Positions 1 to 9,036 are shown, counted from the stretch's first letter. The stretch is 64,000 bases of DNA from Sphingobium estronivorans (GCF_008692605.1 NZ_LFCT01000007.1:1-64000); one strand, 5' to 3'. The notes: generated from the letters alone by a model not told the origin. Translations and numbers: made by a program.

Positions 1-40
1 GCCTGCGCTGGGGTGACGATGGGGGCGTTAACGTGACGGA
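1..40. repeat. Possible half of a dispersed palindromic intergenic repeat
   Basis: The first bases read GCCTGCGCTGGGGTGACG and continue with a G-rich run. Alphaproteobacterial genomes carry many intergenic palindromes of the general form CCCCAGC-spacer-GCTGGGG next to GTGACG/CGTCAC. Only the right half is inside the window, so the palindrome cannot be confirmed. Nothing else recognisable lies between the window edge and the DUF2842 gene. Confidence 0.3.
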
Positions 41-73
41 GGGGCGGGCGTTCCCTCACCACCCATCTTCACA

Positions 74-316
74 TCACAAGCCGCGCCAGCGTCCCGTCTC
101 CATCCACGCCAGCAACCGCCGCAGCGGCAGCACCCAGATCCAGACCAGGCCGAGAAAAACATAAATGGGCACCTGTGCGATCATGGGCAGGCGGCCGATC
201 AGGGCCGACAGGCTGCCGACCAGCACGGCCCAAAGCGCGATCAGCCCCAATATGATGAACATGCCCGCCGGTTTGCGCCAGCTTGGCTTATAGACGTGCC
301 GGGGGTCGATGCTCAT
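74..316 (-). CDS. DUF2842 family small membrane protein
   Basis: This protein of about 80 residues has two hydrophobic segments: one reading GMFIILGLIALWAVLVG and a second containing VYVFLG-type residues followed by VWIWVLPL. A basic, aromatic C-terminus (RRLLAWMETGRW) follows. It resembles the DUF2842 family of short alphaproteobacterial inner-membrane proteins, whose function is unknown. The reading frame is open 20 residues further upstream, but the ATG at 316 is preferred because it overlaps the stop of the cyclo-ligase gene as ATGA, giving translational coupling. It is the last gene of the zapA, 6S RNA, cyclo-ligase group. Confidence 0.75.
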   Translation of the reverse strand: MSIDPRHVYKPSWRKPAGMFIILGLIALWAVLVGSLSALIGRLPMIAQVPIYVFLGLVWIWVLPLRRLLAWMETGRWRGL

Positions 317-891
317 GCTTCGTGGCTTTCGATCAGTTCGACTTCGGTCAGGATCAGGTGCAGCGGCAGATCCCACGGATCGGCGGGCAAGGCGTCATGC
401 TCCTGCACCGACCAGGCGAGGCCTACGCGCAGGGCGTCGGGATAGCGGGCGAAGATCCGGTCATAATAGCCGCCGCCCTGCCCAAGCCGGTTCATCGCCC
501 GGTCGAAGCCGACCAGAGGCGCGATGATGACGTCGGGAGTCACCGGATCGCCGACGGGTTCGGGATGGCTGGTGCCGAACAGGCCGGGGAACAACTGGTC
601 CTCTGGCCGCCAGCTCAGGAAATCCATGCTGCCCAGGCGATCGATCACGCGGGGCAGGGCGATGGTCTTGCCCATGGCCTGAAGCGGCGCGGCCAGCCGC
701 TGGGCGGGGGCTTCGTCGTCCAGGCCCATATAGAGAGCCACCACCTGCGCGTCGGCCAGGCGCCGGGCGAGGGGCGAAGGGACCACCTTGAACGCCAGCC
801 GGTGAGCCAGAGGATCGAGCGAGGCCACGAAAGCGCGACGCCTCTGCCGGGCGATGGCGCGCAGGGCCGCCTTGTCGGTATCGTCGCTCAT
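313..891 (-). CDS. fau: 5-formyltetrahydrofolate cyclo-ligase
   Basis: The enzyme makes 5,10-methenyltetrahydrofolate from 5-formyltetrahydrofolate with ATP in the cytosol, so it salvages a folate form that inhibits serine hydroxymethyltransferase. The 192-residue length fits the family. The C-terminal motif LGQGGGYYDR (about residues 138-147) is the family signature, and a basic N-terminal stretch (RAIARQRRRAF) matches the conserved nucleotide-binding region. The gene lies directly downstream of a 6S RNA gene and zapA, a gene order conserved across many proteobacteria. It overlaps the DUF2842 gene by 4 bp. Confidence 0.92.
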   Translation of the reverse strand: MSDDTDKAALRAIARQRRRAFVASLDPLAHRLAFKVVPSPLARRLADAQVVALYMGLDDEAPAQRLAAPLQAMGKTIALPRVIDRLGSMDFLSWRPEDQLFPGLFGTSHPEPVGDPVTPDVIIAPLVGFDRAMNRLGQGGGYYDRIFARYPDALRVGLAWSVQEHDALPADPWDLPLHLILTEVELIESHEA

Positions 892-920
892 CTTGCGCCT
901 TGGGTTGCGGGAGGGAGGGT

Positions 921-1080
921 GACGGGACCACCTCGGCCGTGTGCTGGAATATCCTCTGACGCCTCAACGTCAGGTGGGGACCATGTAGATCGGGCCGGAA
1001 CCCGCCCAGGGACAGCCCCCTTGGATGTGATTATCGCCTCAGGGATGTTCGCTAAAGCTCGTACCGCGCAGTGCCCGTCG
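921..1080 (-). ncRNA. ssrS: 6S RNA (RNA polymerase-binding regulator)
   Basis: The gap between zapA and the cyclo-ligase gene is the classic 6S RNA locus. On the minus strand the ends pair, GACGGG (1079-1074) with CCCGTC (926-921), giving a molecule of about 160 nt, the usual size. Just inside the 5' side the run CCCTGAGGCGATAA closely matches the conserved CCCCTGAGCCGATA block of E. coli 6S RNA. The centre holds a long imperfect hairpin with an open bubble. 6S RNA mimics an open promoter and sequesters housekeeping RNA polymerase in stationary phase. The exact 5' and 3' ends are estimated from the terminal pairing. Confidence 0.85.
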
Positions 1081-1089
1081 CCATTCTAT

Positions 1090-1425
1090 TTAGGCTTGGG
1101 GCGCAGCGGCGGCAAGTCTGTCGCGCAGCTTTTCTATGCGGGTGGCGAGGGATTCGAGTGCGCGGACGGCGGGTTCGTCCTCCGGCTCCAGCGCCAGGCT
1201 CTGTTGGCGGCCGATGGCCTCCCGCTTCAGGTCGTTGAGTTCGTCGGCCATGAAAAGGGCGGCGAAGAGGAGCGTGCGCACTTCGGTCAGGCCCGGCGTG
1301 TTCTGCTGCGCCAGCCGAGCCTTGCGCTCGATCAGATTGGCGAGATGGGCGAGATGCGCTTCCTCGCCGTCGCGGCAGCGCAGGTCATAGACGCGCCCGG
1401 CGATATGCAATGTCGTTTCAGCCAC
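1090..1425 (-). CDS. zapA: Cell division protein ZapA
   Basis: ZapA is a small cytosolic protein that cross-links FtsZ filaments at the division ring. The N-terminal region (ETTLHIAGRVYDLRC, then HLAHLANLIERKARL) matches the ZapA fold, and the C-terminal third (about residues 60-105) is a coiled coil. The reading frame extends further upstream, but the GTG at 1425 is chosen because it places the start in a short overlap with the stop of the preceding small coiled-coil gene (1418) and begins right at the conserved domain. That gives 111 residues. The 6S RNA gene follows immediately downstream. Confidence 0.85.
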   Translation of the reverse strand: MAETTLHIAGRVYDLRCRDGEEAHLAHLANLIERKARLAQQNTPGLTEVRTLLFAALFMADELNDLKREAIGRQQSLALEPEDEPAVRALESLATRIEKLRDRLAAAAPQA

Positions 1426-1612
1426 CGGCCTGCCCCTTGAGTTCCGTGATAAGACTGTCCAGCGATTGCAACGCCGCGCGGGCGGCAGAGGCATCCATGC
1501 CGGGAGATATGTCGGAGGGGGCGGCCGATAAAAGGCCGTCCACATCCTGTTCGAGCCGGCCGATCGCACGCTCCAGCGTGGCGATCGCCTTCATCATGCG
1601 GTCGCTTGCCAT
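1418..1612 (-). CDS. Small coiled-coil protein upstream of zapA
   Basis: This short acidic protein of about 64 residues is predicted to be mostly helical, with two heptad-rich stretches (MMKAIATLERAIGRLEQDVDGLL and ARAALQSLDSLITELK). Its stop overlaps the zapA start by 8 bp, so the two are probably co-translated. By position and character it may be a partner of ZapA, but no named family could be assigned. The start is uncertain: ATG codons at 1624 and 1612 are both possible and neither has a strong ribosome-binding site. It runs divergently from tkt. Confidence 0.6.
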   Translation of the reverse strand: MASDRMMKAIATLERAIGRLEQDVDGLLSAAPSDISPGMDASAARAALQSLDSLITELKGQAGG

Positions 1613-1785
1613 GTGTCCACGCATAGACAAAGTTTTCACCGTGCAAAAGCCGTCATTGGGCGGCTTGGCGCACCCCTGGGGCCACCTATAGTTGACGCAT
1701 TGTCCCGGAGTCGACAAAGGGGGCGCAATTTCGATTCGCCGGCCTTACAGGGGGCCGCTTGCAAGCAGGAAAGGCGCCAGCCTCG

Positions 1786-3753
1786 ATGACCGTTTCCGAA
1801 AAGTCGCTCGCCAATGCCATCCGGGCGCTCTCCATGGACGCCGTGCAGGCCGCGAACAGCGGTCATCCGGGCATGCCGATGGGGATGGCGGACGTCGCCA
1901 CAGTGCTGTTCGGCGATTATCTGAAATTCGATCCCAAGGCGCCGAAATGGGCCGATCGCGACCGTTTCGTCCTGTCGGCGGGCCATGGATCGATGCTGAT
2001 CTACTCGCTGCTGCACCTGACCGGCTATGCCAAGCCGACCATCGAGGATATCGCGAATTTCCGCCAGCTGGGCAGCCCCTGCGCCGGTCACCCCGAGAAT
2101 TTCGAGCTGGCGGGCGTCGAGGCGACCACGGGGCCGCTGGGTTCGGGGCTGGCCACCGCCGTCGGCATGGCGATTGCCGAGCGGCATCTGAACGCGCAGT
2201 TCGGGGACGATCTGGTCGATCACCGGACCTGGGTGCTGGCCGGCGACGGCTGCCTGATGGAAGGCATCAACCATGAGGCGATCGGTCTGGCGGGCCATCT
2301 GAATCTCGGTCGCCTGATCGTTCTGTGGGACGACAACAAGATCACCATCGACGGTTCGGTCGACCTGTCGAGCAGCGAGGATGTGCGCGCTCGCTACGCC
2401 GCGACCGGCTGGCATGTCGTGTCCTGCGACGGCCATGACGTCGCCGATGTGCGTCGCGCCATTGATGAGGCGCTGGCCGATCCGCGTCCGTCGCTGGTCG
2501 CCTGTGCCACAAAGATCGGTTATGGCGCGCCTAACAAGGCGGGCACTTCGGGCGTGCATGGTTCCGCACTGGGCGAGGCCGAAGTGGCTGCGGCCCGCGA
2601 GTTCCTTGGCTGGGATGCCGCGCCCTTCGTGATCCCCGACGACATTGCCGCGGCGTGGAAGGCCATCGGCGCCAAGGGCGCGGACGTTCGAGCCGCCTGG
2701 GAAGGCCGTCTGGACGGCAGTGCGCAGAAGGCGGAATTTTCGCGCCGCATGGCGGGCGAGTTGCCCGCCGGTTTCTCGCTGGACGCCTATATCGACACGC
2801 TGATCGCTAATCCGCAGAAGGTCGCGACCCGCAAGGCGAGCGAACTGACGCTGGGCGCGATCAACGATCTGCTGCCTGAGACGCTGGGCGGTTCGGCGGA
2901 CCTCACCGGCTCCAACAATACCAAGACCAAGTCGACCGGACCGCTGACCAGGGACGATTATTCGGGCCGCTATGTCTATTATGGCATTCGCGAATTCGGC
3001 ATGGCCTGCGCGATGAACGGCATGGCGCTGCATGGCGGTGTCATCCCCTATGGCGGCACCTTCCTTGTGTTCTCCGACTATATGCGCGGCGGCATCCGTC
3101 TGGCCGCGCTCCAGCAGACCCGCGCGATCCATGTGCTGACGCATGATTCCATCGGTCTGGGCGAAGACGGCCCGACGCACCAGCCGATCGAGCATGTCAT
3201 GTCGCTGCGCATGATCCCCAATCTCGACGTCTATCGTCCGGCGGACATTGTCGAGACGGCGGAGTGCTGGGAACTGGCGCTCAAGGATGCCGAAGGCCCG
3301 TCGGTGCTGGCGCTGACCCGTCAGAATCTGCCGCAGCTCCGCACGGAGAAGGCGGGCGAGAATCTCTGCGCCAAGGGTGCCTATCGCCTGCGCGCCGCAA
3401 GTGCCGAGCGTAAGGTTGTGCTGATCGCCACCGGCTCCGAAGTCGAGATCGCCGTCGCCACCGCCGCGCTGCTGGAAGAGCGGGGCATCGGCGCCGACGT
3501 CGTTTCCATGCCGAGCTGGGCGCATTTCGAGGCGCAGCCGCAGGCGTATAAGGATGATCTCCTTCCGCACCATGTCCTGCGCTGCTCGATTGAGGCAGGG
3601 ACGACCTTCGGGTGGGAACGCTATACCGGCATTGCCGGCCTGCGCTTTGGCATCGACACGTTCGGCGCCTCGGCTCCGGCGGAAGTGCTCTACGATCATT
3701 TCGGCCTGACCGCCGCCAAGATCGCGCCGCAGATCGCGGCCGCGCTCGACTGA
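1786..3753 (+). CDS. tkt: Transketolase
   Basis: This thiamine-diphosphate enzyme of the pentose phosphate pathway moves two-carbon ketol units between sugar phosphates. At 655 residues it has the standard full length. Visible signatures are SGHPGMPMG (about residues 25-33), the cofactor-binding GDGCLMEG segment (about 155-162) and GLGEDGPTHQPIEH (about 457-470) in the pyrimidine domain. The ATG at 1786 begins at the conserved N-terminus with an AGGAAAGG site about 12 bases before it; an in-frame TTG at 1759 is less likely. It is the first gene of the tkt-gap-pgk-aldolase cluster. Confidence 0.96.
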   Translation: MTVSEKSLANAIRALSMDAVQAANSGHPGMPMGMADVATVLFGDYLKFDPKAPKWADRDRFVLSAGHGSMLIYSLLHLTGYAKPTIEDIANFRQLGSPCAGHPENFELAGVEATTGPLGSGLATAVGMAIAERHLNAQFGDDLVDHRTWVLAGDGCLMEGINHEAIGLAGHLNLGRLIVLWDDNKITIDGSVDLSSSEDVRARYAATGWHVVSCDGHDVADVRRAIDEALADPRPSLVACATKIGYGAPNKAGTSGVHGSALGEAEVAAAREFLGWDAAPFVIPDDIAAAWKAIGAKGADVRAAWEGRLDGSAQKAEFSRRMAGELPAGFSLDAYIDTLIANPQKVATRKASELTLGAINDLLPETLGGSADLTGSNNTKTKSTGPLTRDDYSGRYVYYGIREFGMACAMNGMALHGGVIPYGGTFLVFSDYMRGGIRLAALQQTRAIHVLTHDSIGLGEDGPTHQPIEHVMSLRMIPNLDVYRPADIVETAECWELALKDAEGPSVLALTRQNLPQLRTEKAGENLCAKGAYRLRAASAERKVVLIATGSEVEIAVATAALLEERGIGADVVSMPSWAHFEAQPQAYKDDLLPHHVLRCSIEAGTTFGWERYTGIAGLRFGIDTFGASAPAEVLYDHFGLTAAKIAPQIAAALD

Positions 3754-3790
3754 AATTTAGACCAACCGTCAAAATCGGGAGACAACAGCA

Positions 3791-4801
3791 GTGGCAACGA
3801 AGGTAGCAATCAACGGTTTCGGCCGTATCGGCCGTCTGGTGGCGCGCGCCATTCTTTCGCGCACCGACCATGATCTGGAACTGGTGAGCATCAACGACCT
3901 GGGCGACGCCAAGGCGAACGCCCTGCTGTTCAAGCGCGACAGCGTCCACGGCAACTGGGCCGGCGAAGTCAGCGTCGACGGCGACGCATTGGTCATCAAC
4001 GGCAAGCGCATCGCTGTCACCGCCGAGCGTGACCCGGCCAAGCTGCCGCACGCCGCGCAGGGCGTGGACATCGCTCTGGAATGCACGGGCATTTTCGCCA
4101 GCAAGGAAAAGGCGAGCGCCCATCTGACCGCCGGTGCCAAGCGGGTCGTCATTTCCGCGCCTGCCACGGGCGTCGACAAGACCATCGTGTTCGGCGTCAA
4201 CCATGACGCGCTGAGCGCCGACGACATCGTCATCTCGAACGCCAGCTGCACCACCAACTGCCTGGCCCCGCTCGCCAAGGTCCTGCACGACGCCATCGGC
4301 ATCGAAAAGGGCTTCATGACGACGATCCATAGCTACACCAACGACCAGAACACGCTGGATCAGCTGCACAGCGACATGCGCCGCGCCCGCGCCGCTGCCC
4401 TGTCGATGATCCCGACCACCACCGGCGCCGCTCGCGCCGTGGGTGAGGTTCTGCCCGAGCTCAAGGGCAAGCTGGACGGCTCGTCGGTGCGCGTGCCGAC
4501 CCCGAACGTCTCGGTCGTTGACTTGAAGTTCATCGCCAAGCGCGAAACGAACAAGGAAGAGGTCAACAATCTGCTGAAGGCCGCTTCGGAAGCTGGTCCG
4601 CTCAAGGGCGTTCTGGGCTATTCGGACGAGCCGCTGGTGTCGATCGACTATAATGGCGATGCCCGCAGCTCGACCGTCGACAGCCTGGAAACAGCGGTCA
4701 TCGAAGGCACGCTGGTCCGCGTGCTTAGCTGGTACGACAATGAATGGGGCTTCTCGAACCGCATGATCGACACCACGGGTGTCGTGGCGAAGTTCCTCTA
4801 A
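3791..4801 (+). CDS. gap: Glyceraldehyde-3-phosphate dehydrogenase, type I
   Basis: The enzyme oxidises and phosphorylates glyceraldehyde-3-phosphate to 1,3-bisphosphoglycerate with NAD. The N-terminal Rossmann motif NGFGRIGR is at residues 8-15, and the catalytic cysteine is Cys153 in [12 protein letters not shown]. The 336-residue length is typical. Translation starts at GTG (3791) after GGGAGACAA. The gap lies 37 bp after tkt and ends with a strong terminator before pgk, so gap may mark an operon boundary or a partial read-through point. Confidence 0.97.
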   Translation: MATKVAINGFGRIGRLVARAILSRTDHDLELVSINDLGDAKANALLFKRDSVHGNWAGEVSVDGDALVINGKRIAVTAERDPAKLPHAAQGVDIALECTGIFASKEKASAHLTAGAKRVVISAPATGVDKTIVFGVNHDALSADDIVISNASCTTNCLAPLAKVLHDAIGIEKGFMTTIHSYTNDQNTLDQLHSDMRRARAAALSMIPTTTGAARAVGEVLPELKGKLDGSSVRVPTPNVSVVDLKFIAKRETNKEEVNNLLKAASEAGPLKGVLGYSDEPLVSIDYNGDARSSTVDSLETAVIEGTLVRVLSWYDNEWGFSNRMIDTTGVVAKFL

Positions 4802-4811
4802 GCGACACGAA

Positions 4812-4840
4812 CCCCGCCGGAACGCTCCGGCGGGGTTTTT
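4812..4840 (+). terminator. Rho-independent terminator after gap
   Basis: A perfect 10-bp stem, CCCCGCCGGA (4812-4821) and TCCGGCGGGG (4826-4835), encloses a 4-base loop and is followed by TTTTT. It begins 10 bases after the gap stop codon, so tkt-gap transcription should mostly end here. Confidence 0.92.
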
Positions 4841-4876
4841 CATCACTGACTAGTTATACGATCACAGGGAGCGATC

Positions 4877-6079
4877 ATGGCCAAGCCGTTCAAGACACTC
4901 GACGACATGGGGGACATCACGGGCAAGGTGGTGCTGGTGCGCGAGGATCTGAACGTGCCGATGCAGGATGGCTCCGTCAGCGATGACACCCGCCTGCGCG
5001 CCGCCATGCCGACCGTGCTGGAACTGGCCGATCGCGGCGCCAAGGTGCTGATCCTCGCCCATTTCGGCCGTCCCAAGGGGCAGAAGAACCCGGAATATTC
5101 GCTGTCCAAGATCACCCGCCCGCTGACGGCCGTGCTGGGGCGCGACGTGCAGTTCATCCCCGATTGCCAGGGCGAAGCAGCGATCGACGGCATCAAGGTC
5201 ATGCGCAACGGCGACATCGCGATCCTCGAAAACACCCGCTTCCATGCCGGTGAGGAAAAGAACGATCCGGCGCTGGCCGAAGCGATGGCGGCGATTGGCG
5301 ATCTCTATGTGAACGACGCTTTTTCGGCCGCGCACCGCGCCCATGTTTCGACTGAGGGTCTGGCGCACAAGCTGCCTGCCTTCGCTGGCCGCTCGATGGA
5401 AAAGGAACTGGACGCGCTTCAGGCGGCGCTGGGCGAGCCGGTAAAGCCGGTCGCGGCGGTGGTCGGCGGTGCGAAGGTGTCGACCAAGCTCGACGTGCTC
5501 AACAATCTTGTCGCCAAGGTCGATCATCTGATCATTGGCGGCGGCATGGCCAACACCTTCCTTTTTGCGCGCGGCGTCGATGTCGGCAAGTCGCTGTGCG
5601 AAAAGGATTTGAGCGAAACGGCCGAGGCGATTTTCGACAAGGCCGAGGCTGCGGGCTGCACCATCCATCTGCCCTATGATGTGGTGGTGTCGAAGGAATT
5701 TGCGGCAAACCCCGCTTCGCTCCGCACCTGCAATGTGCATGAGGTGGCCGAGGATGAAATGATCCTCGACGTCGGACCTGCCGCCGTCGAGGCGCTGGGC
5801 GACGCGATCAAGAATTGCCGGACTTTGGTCTGGAACGGGCCGCTTGGCGCATTCGAGATCGCACCCTTCGACAAGGCGACCGTCGCGCTCGCCAAGACCG
5901 CTGCGGCGCTGACCAAGGAAGGGGGCCTCACCTCCGTCGCGGGCGGCGGCGATACCGTCGCGGCGCTTAACCATGCGGGCGTGGCGGGCGATTTCAGCTT
6001 CGTGTCGACCGCTGGCGGTGCTTTCCTCGAATGGATGGAAGGCAAGGAGCTGCCCGGCGTGAAGGCGCTGATGGCCTGA
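4877..6079 (+). CDS. pgk: Phosphoglycerate kinase
   Basis: This cytosolic kinase transfers phosphate from 1,3-bisphosphoglycerate to ADP in glycolysis and runs in reverse in gluconeogenesis. The conserved blocks are [11 protein letters not shown] near the N-terminus, LAHFGRPKG (about residues 58-66), the hinge region with GGAKVSTK, and GGGDTVAAL (about 356-364) in the nucleotide domain. The length of 400 residues is standard. The ATG at 4877 follows AGGGAGCG. The terminator after gap lies just upstream, so pgk probably has a promoter in the short interval 4841-4870. Confidence 0.97.
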   Translation: MAKPFKTLDDMGDITGKVVLVREDLNVPMQDGSVSDDTRLRAAMPTVLELADRGAKVLILAHFGRPKGQKNPEYSLSKITRPLTAVLGRDVQFIPDCQGEAAIDGIKVMRNGDIAILENTRFHAGEEKNDPALAEAMAAIGDLYVNDAFSAAHRAHVSTEGLAHKLPAFAGRSMEKELDALQAALGEPVKPVAAVVGGAKVSTKLDVLNNLVAKVDHLIIGGGMANTFLFARGVDVGKSLCEKDLSETAEAIFDKAEAAGCTIHLPYDVVVSKEFAANPASLRTCNVHEVAEDEMILDVGPAAVEALGDAIKNCRTLVWNGPLGAFEIAPFDKATVALAKTAAALTKEGGLTSVAGGGDTVAALNHAGVAGDFSFVSTAGGAFLEWMEGKELPGVKALMA

Positions 6080-6126
6080 TAGAATTGCGGGGTGGCCTTT
6101 AAGAGTGGCCCGCCTCGCTCGACTGT

Positions 6127-6153
6127 GGACGCCGTGCAAGGCGTCCTCCTTTC
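6127..6153 (+). terminator. Weak hairpin between pgk and the aldolase gene
   Basis: GGACGCC (6127-6133) pairs with GGCGTCC (6140-6146) around a 6-base loop, followed by TCCTTTC. The T-tract is poor, so this is at best an attenuator-like terminator. Confidence 0.35.
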
Positions 6154-6201
6154 ATGTGCGCTGCCGGAGGGGTGGCGCTTCAGACAAAGAGGTATGTGCA
6201 G

Positions 6202-7098
6202 ATGCAGTTCGAGGACATGAAGGCGAAGATCGAGGGCGGCAACGGCTTCATCGCGGCGCTCGACCAGAGCGGCGGTTCGACCCCCAAGGCGCTCAAGGGC
6301 TATGGCATCGAGGACGACGCCTGGACCAATGAAGAGGAAATGTTCGGCCTGATCCACGCGATGCGCAGCCGCATCATCACCTCGCCGGTTTTCTCGGGCG
6401 AGAAGGTGCTGGGCGCGATCCTGTTCGAGCGCACCATGGACGGCGAAGCGGGCGGCCAGTCCGTGCCGCAGGCGCTGATCGAGCGCGGCGTGGTGCCGTT
6501 CATCAAGATCGACAAGGGTCTGGAGGATGAGGCGAACGGCGTGCAGCTGATGAAGCCCAATCCGACCCTCGACACGCTGCTGCACCGTGCCAAGGCGCTG
6601 GGCGTGTTCGGCACCAAGGAGCGTTCGGTCATCAACCTCGCCAACCGCGAGGGCATTGCCGCCGTCGTCAAGCAGCAGTTCGAAGTCGGACAGCAGGTGC
6701 TGGCCGCCGGCCTGGTTCCGATCATCGAGCCGGAAGTGAACATCAAGAGCCCTGAGCGCGCTGACGCCGACCAGATTCTGCTGGAGGAAATCCTCAAGAA
6801 TCTCGACGCGATGACGGGCGATGACAAGGTCATGCTGAAGCTGTCGCTGCCGGTCAAGGCCGGCCTGTTCGATCCGCTGGTCGACCATCCGCGCGTGCTG
6901 CGCGTCGTGGCGCTGTCGGGCGGTTTCTCGCGCGCCGAAGCCTGCGTCGAACTGGCCAAGAATCGCGGCATCATCGCCAGCTTCAGCCGCGCGCTGCTGA
7001 ACGATCTGCGCCACCAGATGAGCGACGCCGAGTTCAACGCCTCGCTGGGCGAAGCGATCGACGAAATCCACGGCGCTTCGACCAAGAAGGCGGCCTGA
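6202..7098 (+). CDS. Class I fructose-bisphosphate aldolase
   Basis: The enzyme cleaves fructose-1,6-bisphosphate to dihydroxyacetone phosphate and glyceraldehyde-3-phosphate through a lysine Schiff base, without metal. The protein (298 residues) is of the bacterial class I type of about 295 residues (as in staphylococcal Fda), shown by AALDQSGGSTPKAL near the N-terminus, FERTMDG, EPEVNIKSP and VMLKLSLP with the likely Schiff-base lysine near residue 212. The ATG at 6202 is chosen because it follows AAAGAGG by about 9 bases and starts the conserved QFEDMK segment; the frame is open further upstream. It completes the tkt-gap-pgk-aldolase cluster. Confidence 0.93.
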   Translation: MQFEDMKAKIEGGNGFIAALDQSGGSTPKALKGYGIEDDAWTNEEEMFGLIHAMRSRIITSPVFSGEKVLGAILFERTMDGEAGGQSVPQALIERGVVPFIKIDKGLEDEANGVQLMKPNPTLDTLLHRAKALGVFGTKERSVINLANREGIAAVVKQQFEVGQQVLAAGLVPIIEPEVNIKSPERADADQILLEEILKNLDAMTGDDKVMLKLSLPVKAGLFDPLVDHPRVLRVVALSGGFSRAEACVELAKNRGIIASFSRALLNDLRHQMSDAEFNASLGEAIDEIHGASTKKAA

Positions 7099-7104
7099 TT
7101 TTCC

Positions 7105-7152
7105 AAAAGGCTATGGCGGTTGTCGAACGAACGGCGCCGCCATAGCCCTTTC
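7105..7152 (+). terminator. Terminator-like hairpin after the aldolase gene
   Basis: A perfect 11-bp stem, GGCTATGGCGG (7109-7119) with CCGCCATAGCC (7137-7147), is flanked by A-rich sequence on the left and CTTTCG on the right. It lies directly after the aldolase stop. The T-tract is short, so efficiency is uncertain. Confidence 0.55.
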
Positions 7153-7183
7153 GTCGGCCGTGGCCTTGCTCTACTGAGCAGCC

Positions 7184-7882
7184 ATGACCGATTTCACCGA
7201 CGAGGAACTGGCCCTCGATCCGCATTTCGCAGACCGTTTCGAGCAGGGCTTCCGCCCGGCCTGCCAGCTTTATTTGATTTCGCCGCCGAAGATCGAGGCG
7301 AACTTTGTCGATAGCCTGGCCGCTGCCTTTGACGGGGACAAAGACGGGCCGAGAATCGCAGCCTTCCAGTTACGTCTGAAGGGGCTGGACGATGATGCCA
7401 TTGCCCGCGCCGCCGAGCCGTTGCAGAAGCTTTGCGCAGACCGGAATGTCGCTTTCATCATCAACGACAGTGTGGCGCTGGCCCAGCGGCTCGGCGCGGA
7501 CGGCGTGCATCTGGGGCAGGGGGACGGCGATCCCAAGGAAGCGCGCAAGCTGCTCGGGCCCAAGGTGCAGATCGGCGTCACCTGCCATGACAGCCGCCAT
7601 CTGGCCATGGAAGCGGGCGAGGCGGGGGCGGATTATGTCGCCTTCGGGGCCTTTTATCCCACGACCACCAAGGAAACCCATTACCGGCCCGATCCGTCGA
7701 TCCTGAGCTGGTGGACGGCGCTGTTCGAATTGCCCTGCGTCGCGATCGGCGGGATCACGGCGGACAACGCCGTGCCACTGGTGAAGGCAGGGGCCGATTT
7801 CCTGGCGGTGAGCGGAGCGGTGTGGAACCATCCCCAGGGTCCGCAGGCCGGCGTGGCGGCTTTCAGGGCGGCGGGTCTGTAA
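7184..7882 (+). CDS. thiE: Thiamine-phosphate synthase
   Basis: ThiE joins the thiazole and pyrimidine halves of thiamine to give thiamine phosphate. The TIM-barrel family pattern is clear: [21 protein letters not shown] (about residues 93-113) holds the pyrophosphate-binding loop, GVTCHDSRH follows, then [13 protein letters not shown] and the C-terminal AIGGITADN. The protein is 232 residues with an N-terminal extension of about 25 residues compared with short homologues. Placement after tkt is fitting, since transketolase uses thiamine diphosphate, but a hairpin separates the two transcription units. Confidence 0.9.
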   Translation: MTDFTDEELALDPHFADRFEQGFRPACQLYLISPPKIEANFVDSLAAAFDGDKDGPRIAAFQLRLKGLDDDAIARAAEPLQKLCADRNVAFIINDSVALAQRLGADGVHLGQGDGDPKEARKLLGPKVQIGVTCHDSRHLAMEAGEAGADYVAFGAFYPTTTKETHYRPDPSILSWWTALFELPCVAIGGITADNAVPLVKAGADFLAVSGAVWNHPQGPQAGVAAFRAAGL

Positions 7883-7947
7883 GGGCTTCGGTTCGCAGCT
7901 TTCTGCAATTTCGCGCGTTTCTCCCTGATAAAAGGAGAGAATGGCTC

Positions 7948-9036
7948 GTGAAAAACACTTCCCTGATCCTGACGCTGCTGTGCGCGGCCTGCAACATGTC
8001 GGTGACGGAGGCGAACGAAAGCGCCGCCTCCAACACGATGCCGGAGGCGCAGCCCAGACCTGCGGCACCGGCTCCCGATCCCTATGCCTTCGTCATCGTG
8101 CCCGAGCCGACGGGTGCGCCCGCGCGCGTGGAGGCCATCCTTCAGGCGCAGGTGGCGCTGGACCGGGCGGGATTCTCGCCCGGCGTGCTGGATGGGAAGG
8201 AAGGCATGTCCTTCACCAGCGCTCTTAAAGGGTTTCAGGAGGCACGGGGGCTGCCCGCCAACGGCAAATATGATGAGGCGACAGCCAAGGCGCTACTCGG
8301 CGACCGGCCCCAGCCCGCGACATGGCTGGTGACGATTCCGGCTGGCTTTGCCAAGGGGCCGTTCTTCAACGTGCCCAAAGGGTTGGACAAGCAGGCTGCG
8401 TTGCCCGCGCTTGGCTATCGCAATTTGCTGGAGAAACTGGCGGAGCGCTTCCATACCAAGCCGGAGGTTCTGGTGGCGCTCAACCAGCCCGATACGAAGG
8501 TGGCGGCGGGGACGACGATCCGGGTGCCGGCGATTGCGAACCAGCCAGTCGCGCGGATCGAGGGCGACGAGCGCGGCTGGGGCGAAACGCTGGCCGGGCT
8601 GGGGGTGGCGAAAGACCAGCCGCAGGCCGACCATGTTGTCGTGGACAAGTCGGACGGCGTGCTGCGGGCTTATGATTCCGACAATCGGTTGATCGCCCAA
8701 TTTCCCGCAACCATGGGATCGCAGCATGATCCTTTGCCCATTGGAACGTGGGAAATCAAGGGTTTGAGCCGCAATCCTGATTTTCATTATAATCCAGACC
8801 TTTTCTGGGATTCTTCGGCCAAGGATCAAAAGGCGGTGTTGAAGCCCGGTCCCAATGGGCCGGTCGGCGTGGTGTGGATCGACCTGTCCAAGCCACATTA
8901 TGGCATTCACGGCACGCCCGAGCCGCAGTTGATCGGACGGACGGAGAGCCATGGCTGCATCCGCCTGACCAATTGGGATGCGGCGCGTCTGGCGCAGATG
9001 GTGAAGTCGGGCGTCAAGGCGGTGTTTCAGGAATGA
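7948..9036 (+). CDS. L,D-transpeptidase (ErfK/YbiS type) with peptidoglycan-binding domain
   Basis: This secreted enzyme should form 3-3 peptidoglycan cross-links or attach proteins to peptidoglycan. The GTG at 7948 follows AAAGGAGAG by about 10 bases. The N-terminus is a short hydrophobic signal ending in CAAC, a possible lipobox. A peptidoglycan-binding motif lies at about residues 60-110 (QVALDRAGFSPGVLDG), a LysM-like segment follows, and the YkuD catalytic domain ends with HGTPEP and SHGCIRL (about 334-340), which carry the catalytic histidine and cysteine. The stop overlaps the M23 peptidase start as ATGA, so the two cell-wall enzymes are co-translated. Confidence 0.9.
   Translation: MKNTSLILTLLCAACNMSVTEANESAASNTMPEAQPRPAAPAPDPYAFVIVPEPTGAPARVEAILQAQVALDRAGFSPGVLDGKEGMSFTSALKGFQEARGLPANGKYDEATAKALLGDRPQPATWLVTIPAGFAKGPFFNVPKGLDKQAALPALGYRNLLEKLAERFHTKPEVLVALNQPDTKVAAGTTIRVPAIANQPVARIEGDERGWGETLAGLGVAKDQPQADHVVVDKSDGVLRAYDSDNRLIAQFPATMGSQHDPLPIGTWEIKGLSRNPDFHYNPDLFWDSSAKDQKAVLKPGPNGPVGVVWIDLSKPHYGIHGTPEPQLIGRTESHGCIRLTNWDAARLAQMVKSGVKAVFQE

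Noticed and set aside
1636..3699. Very long minus-strand open frame opposite tkt
   Set aside because: It is a high-GC shadow of transketolase; it has no domain, no start context and a biased Arg/Gly/His composition. The same applies to the other long frames opposite nuo, pgk, nuoL and clc genes.
7941..8228. ATG frame starting with AREKHF before the first L,D-transpeptidase
   Set aside because: It overlaps the transpeptidase in another frame; the GTG at 7948 with the same ribosome-binding site gives the signal peptide and the real domain.
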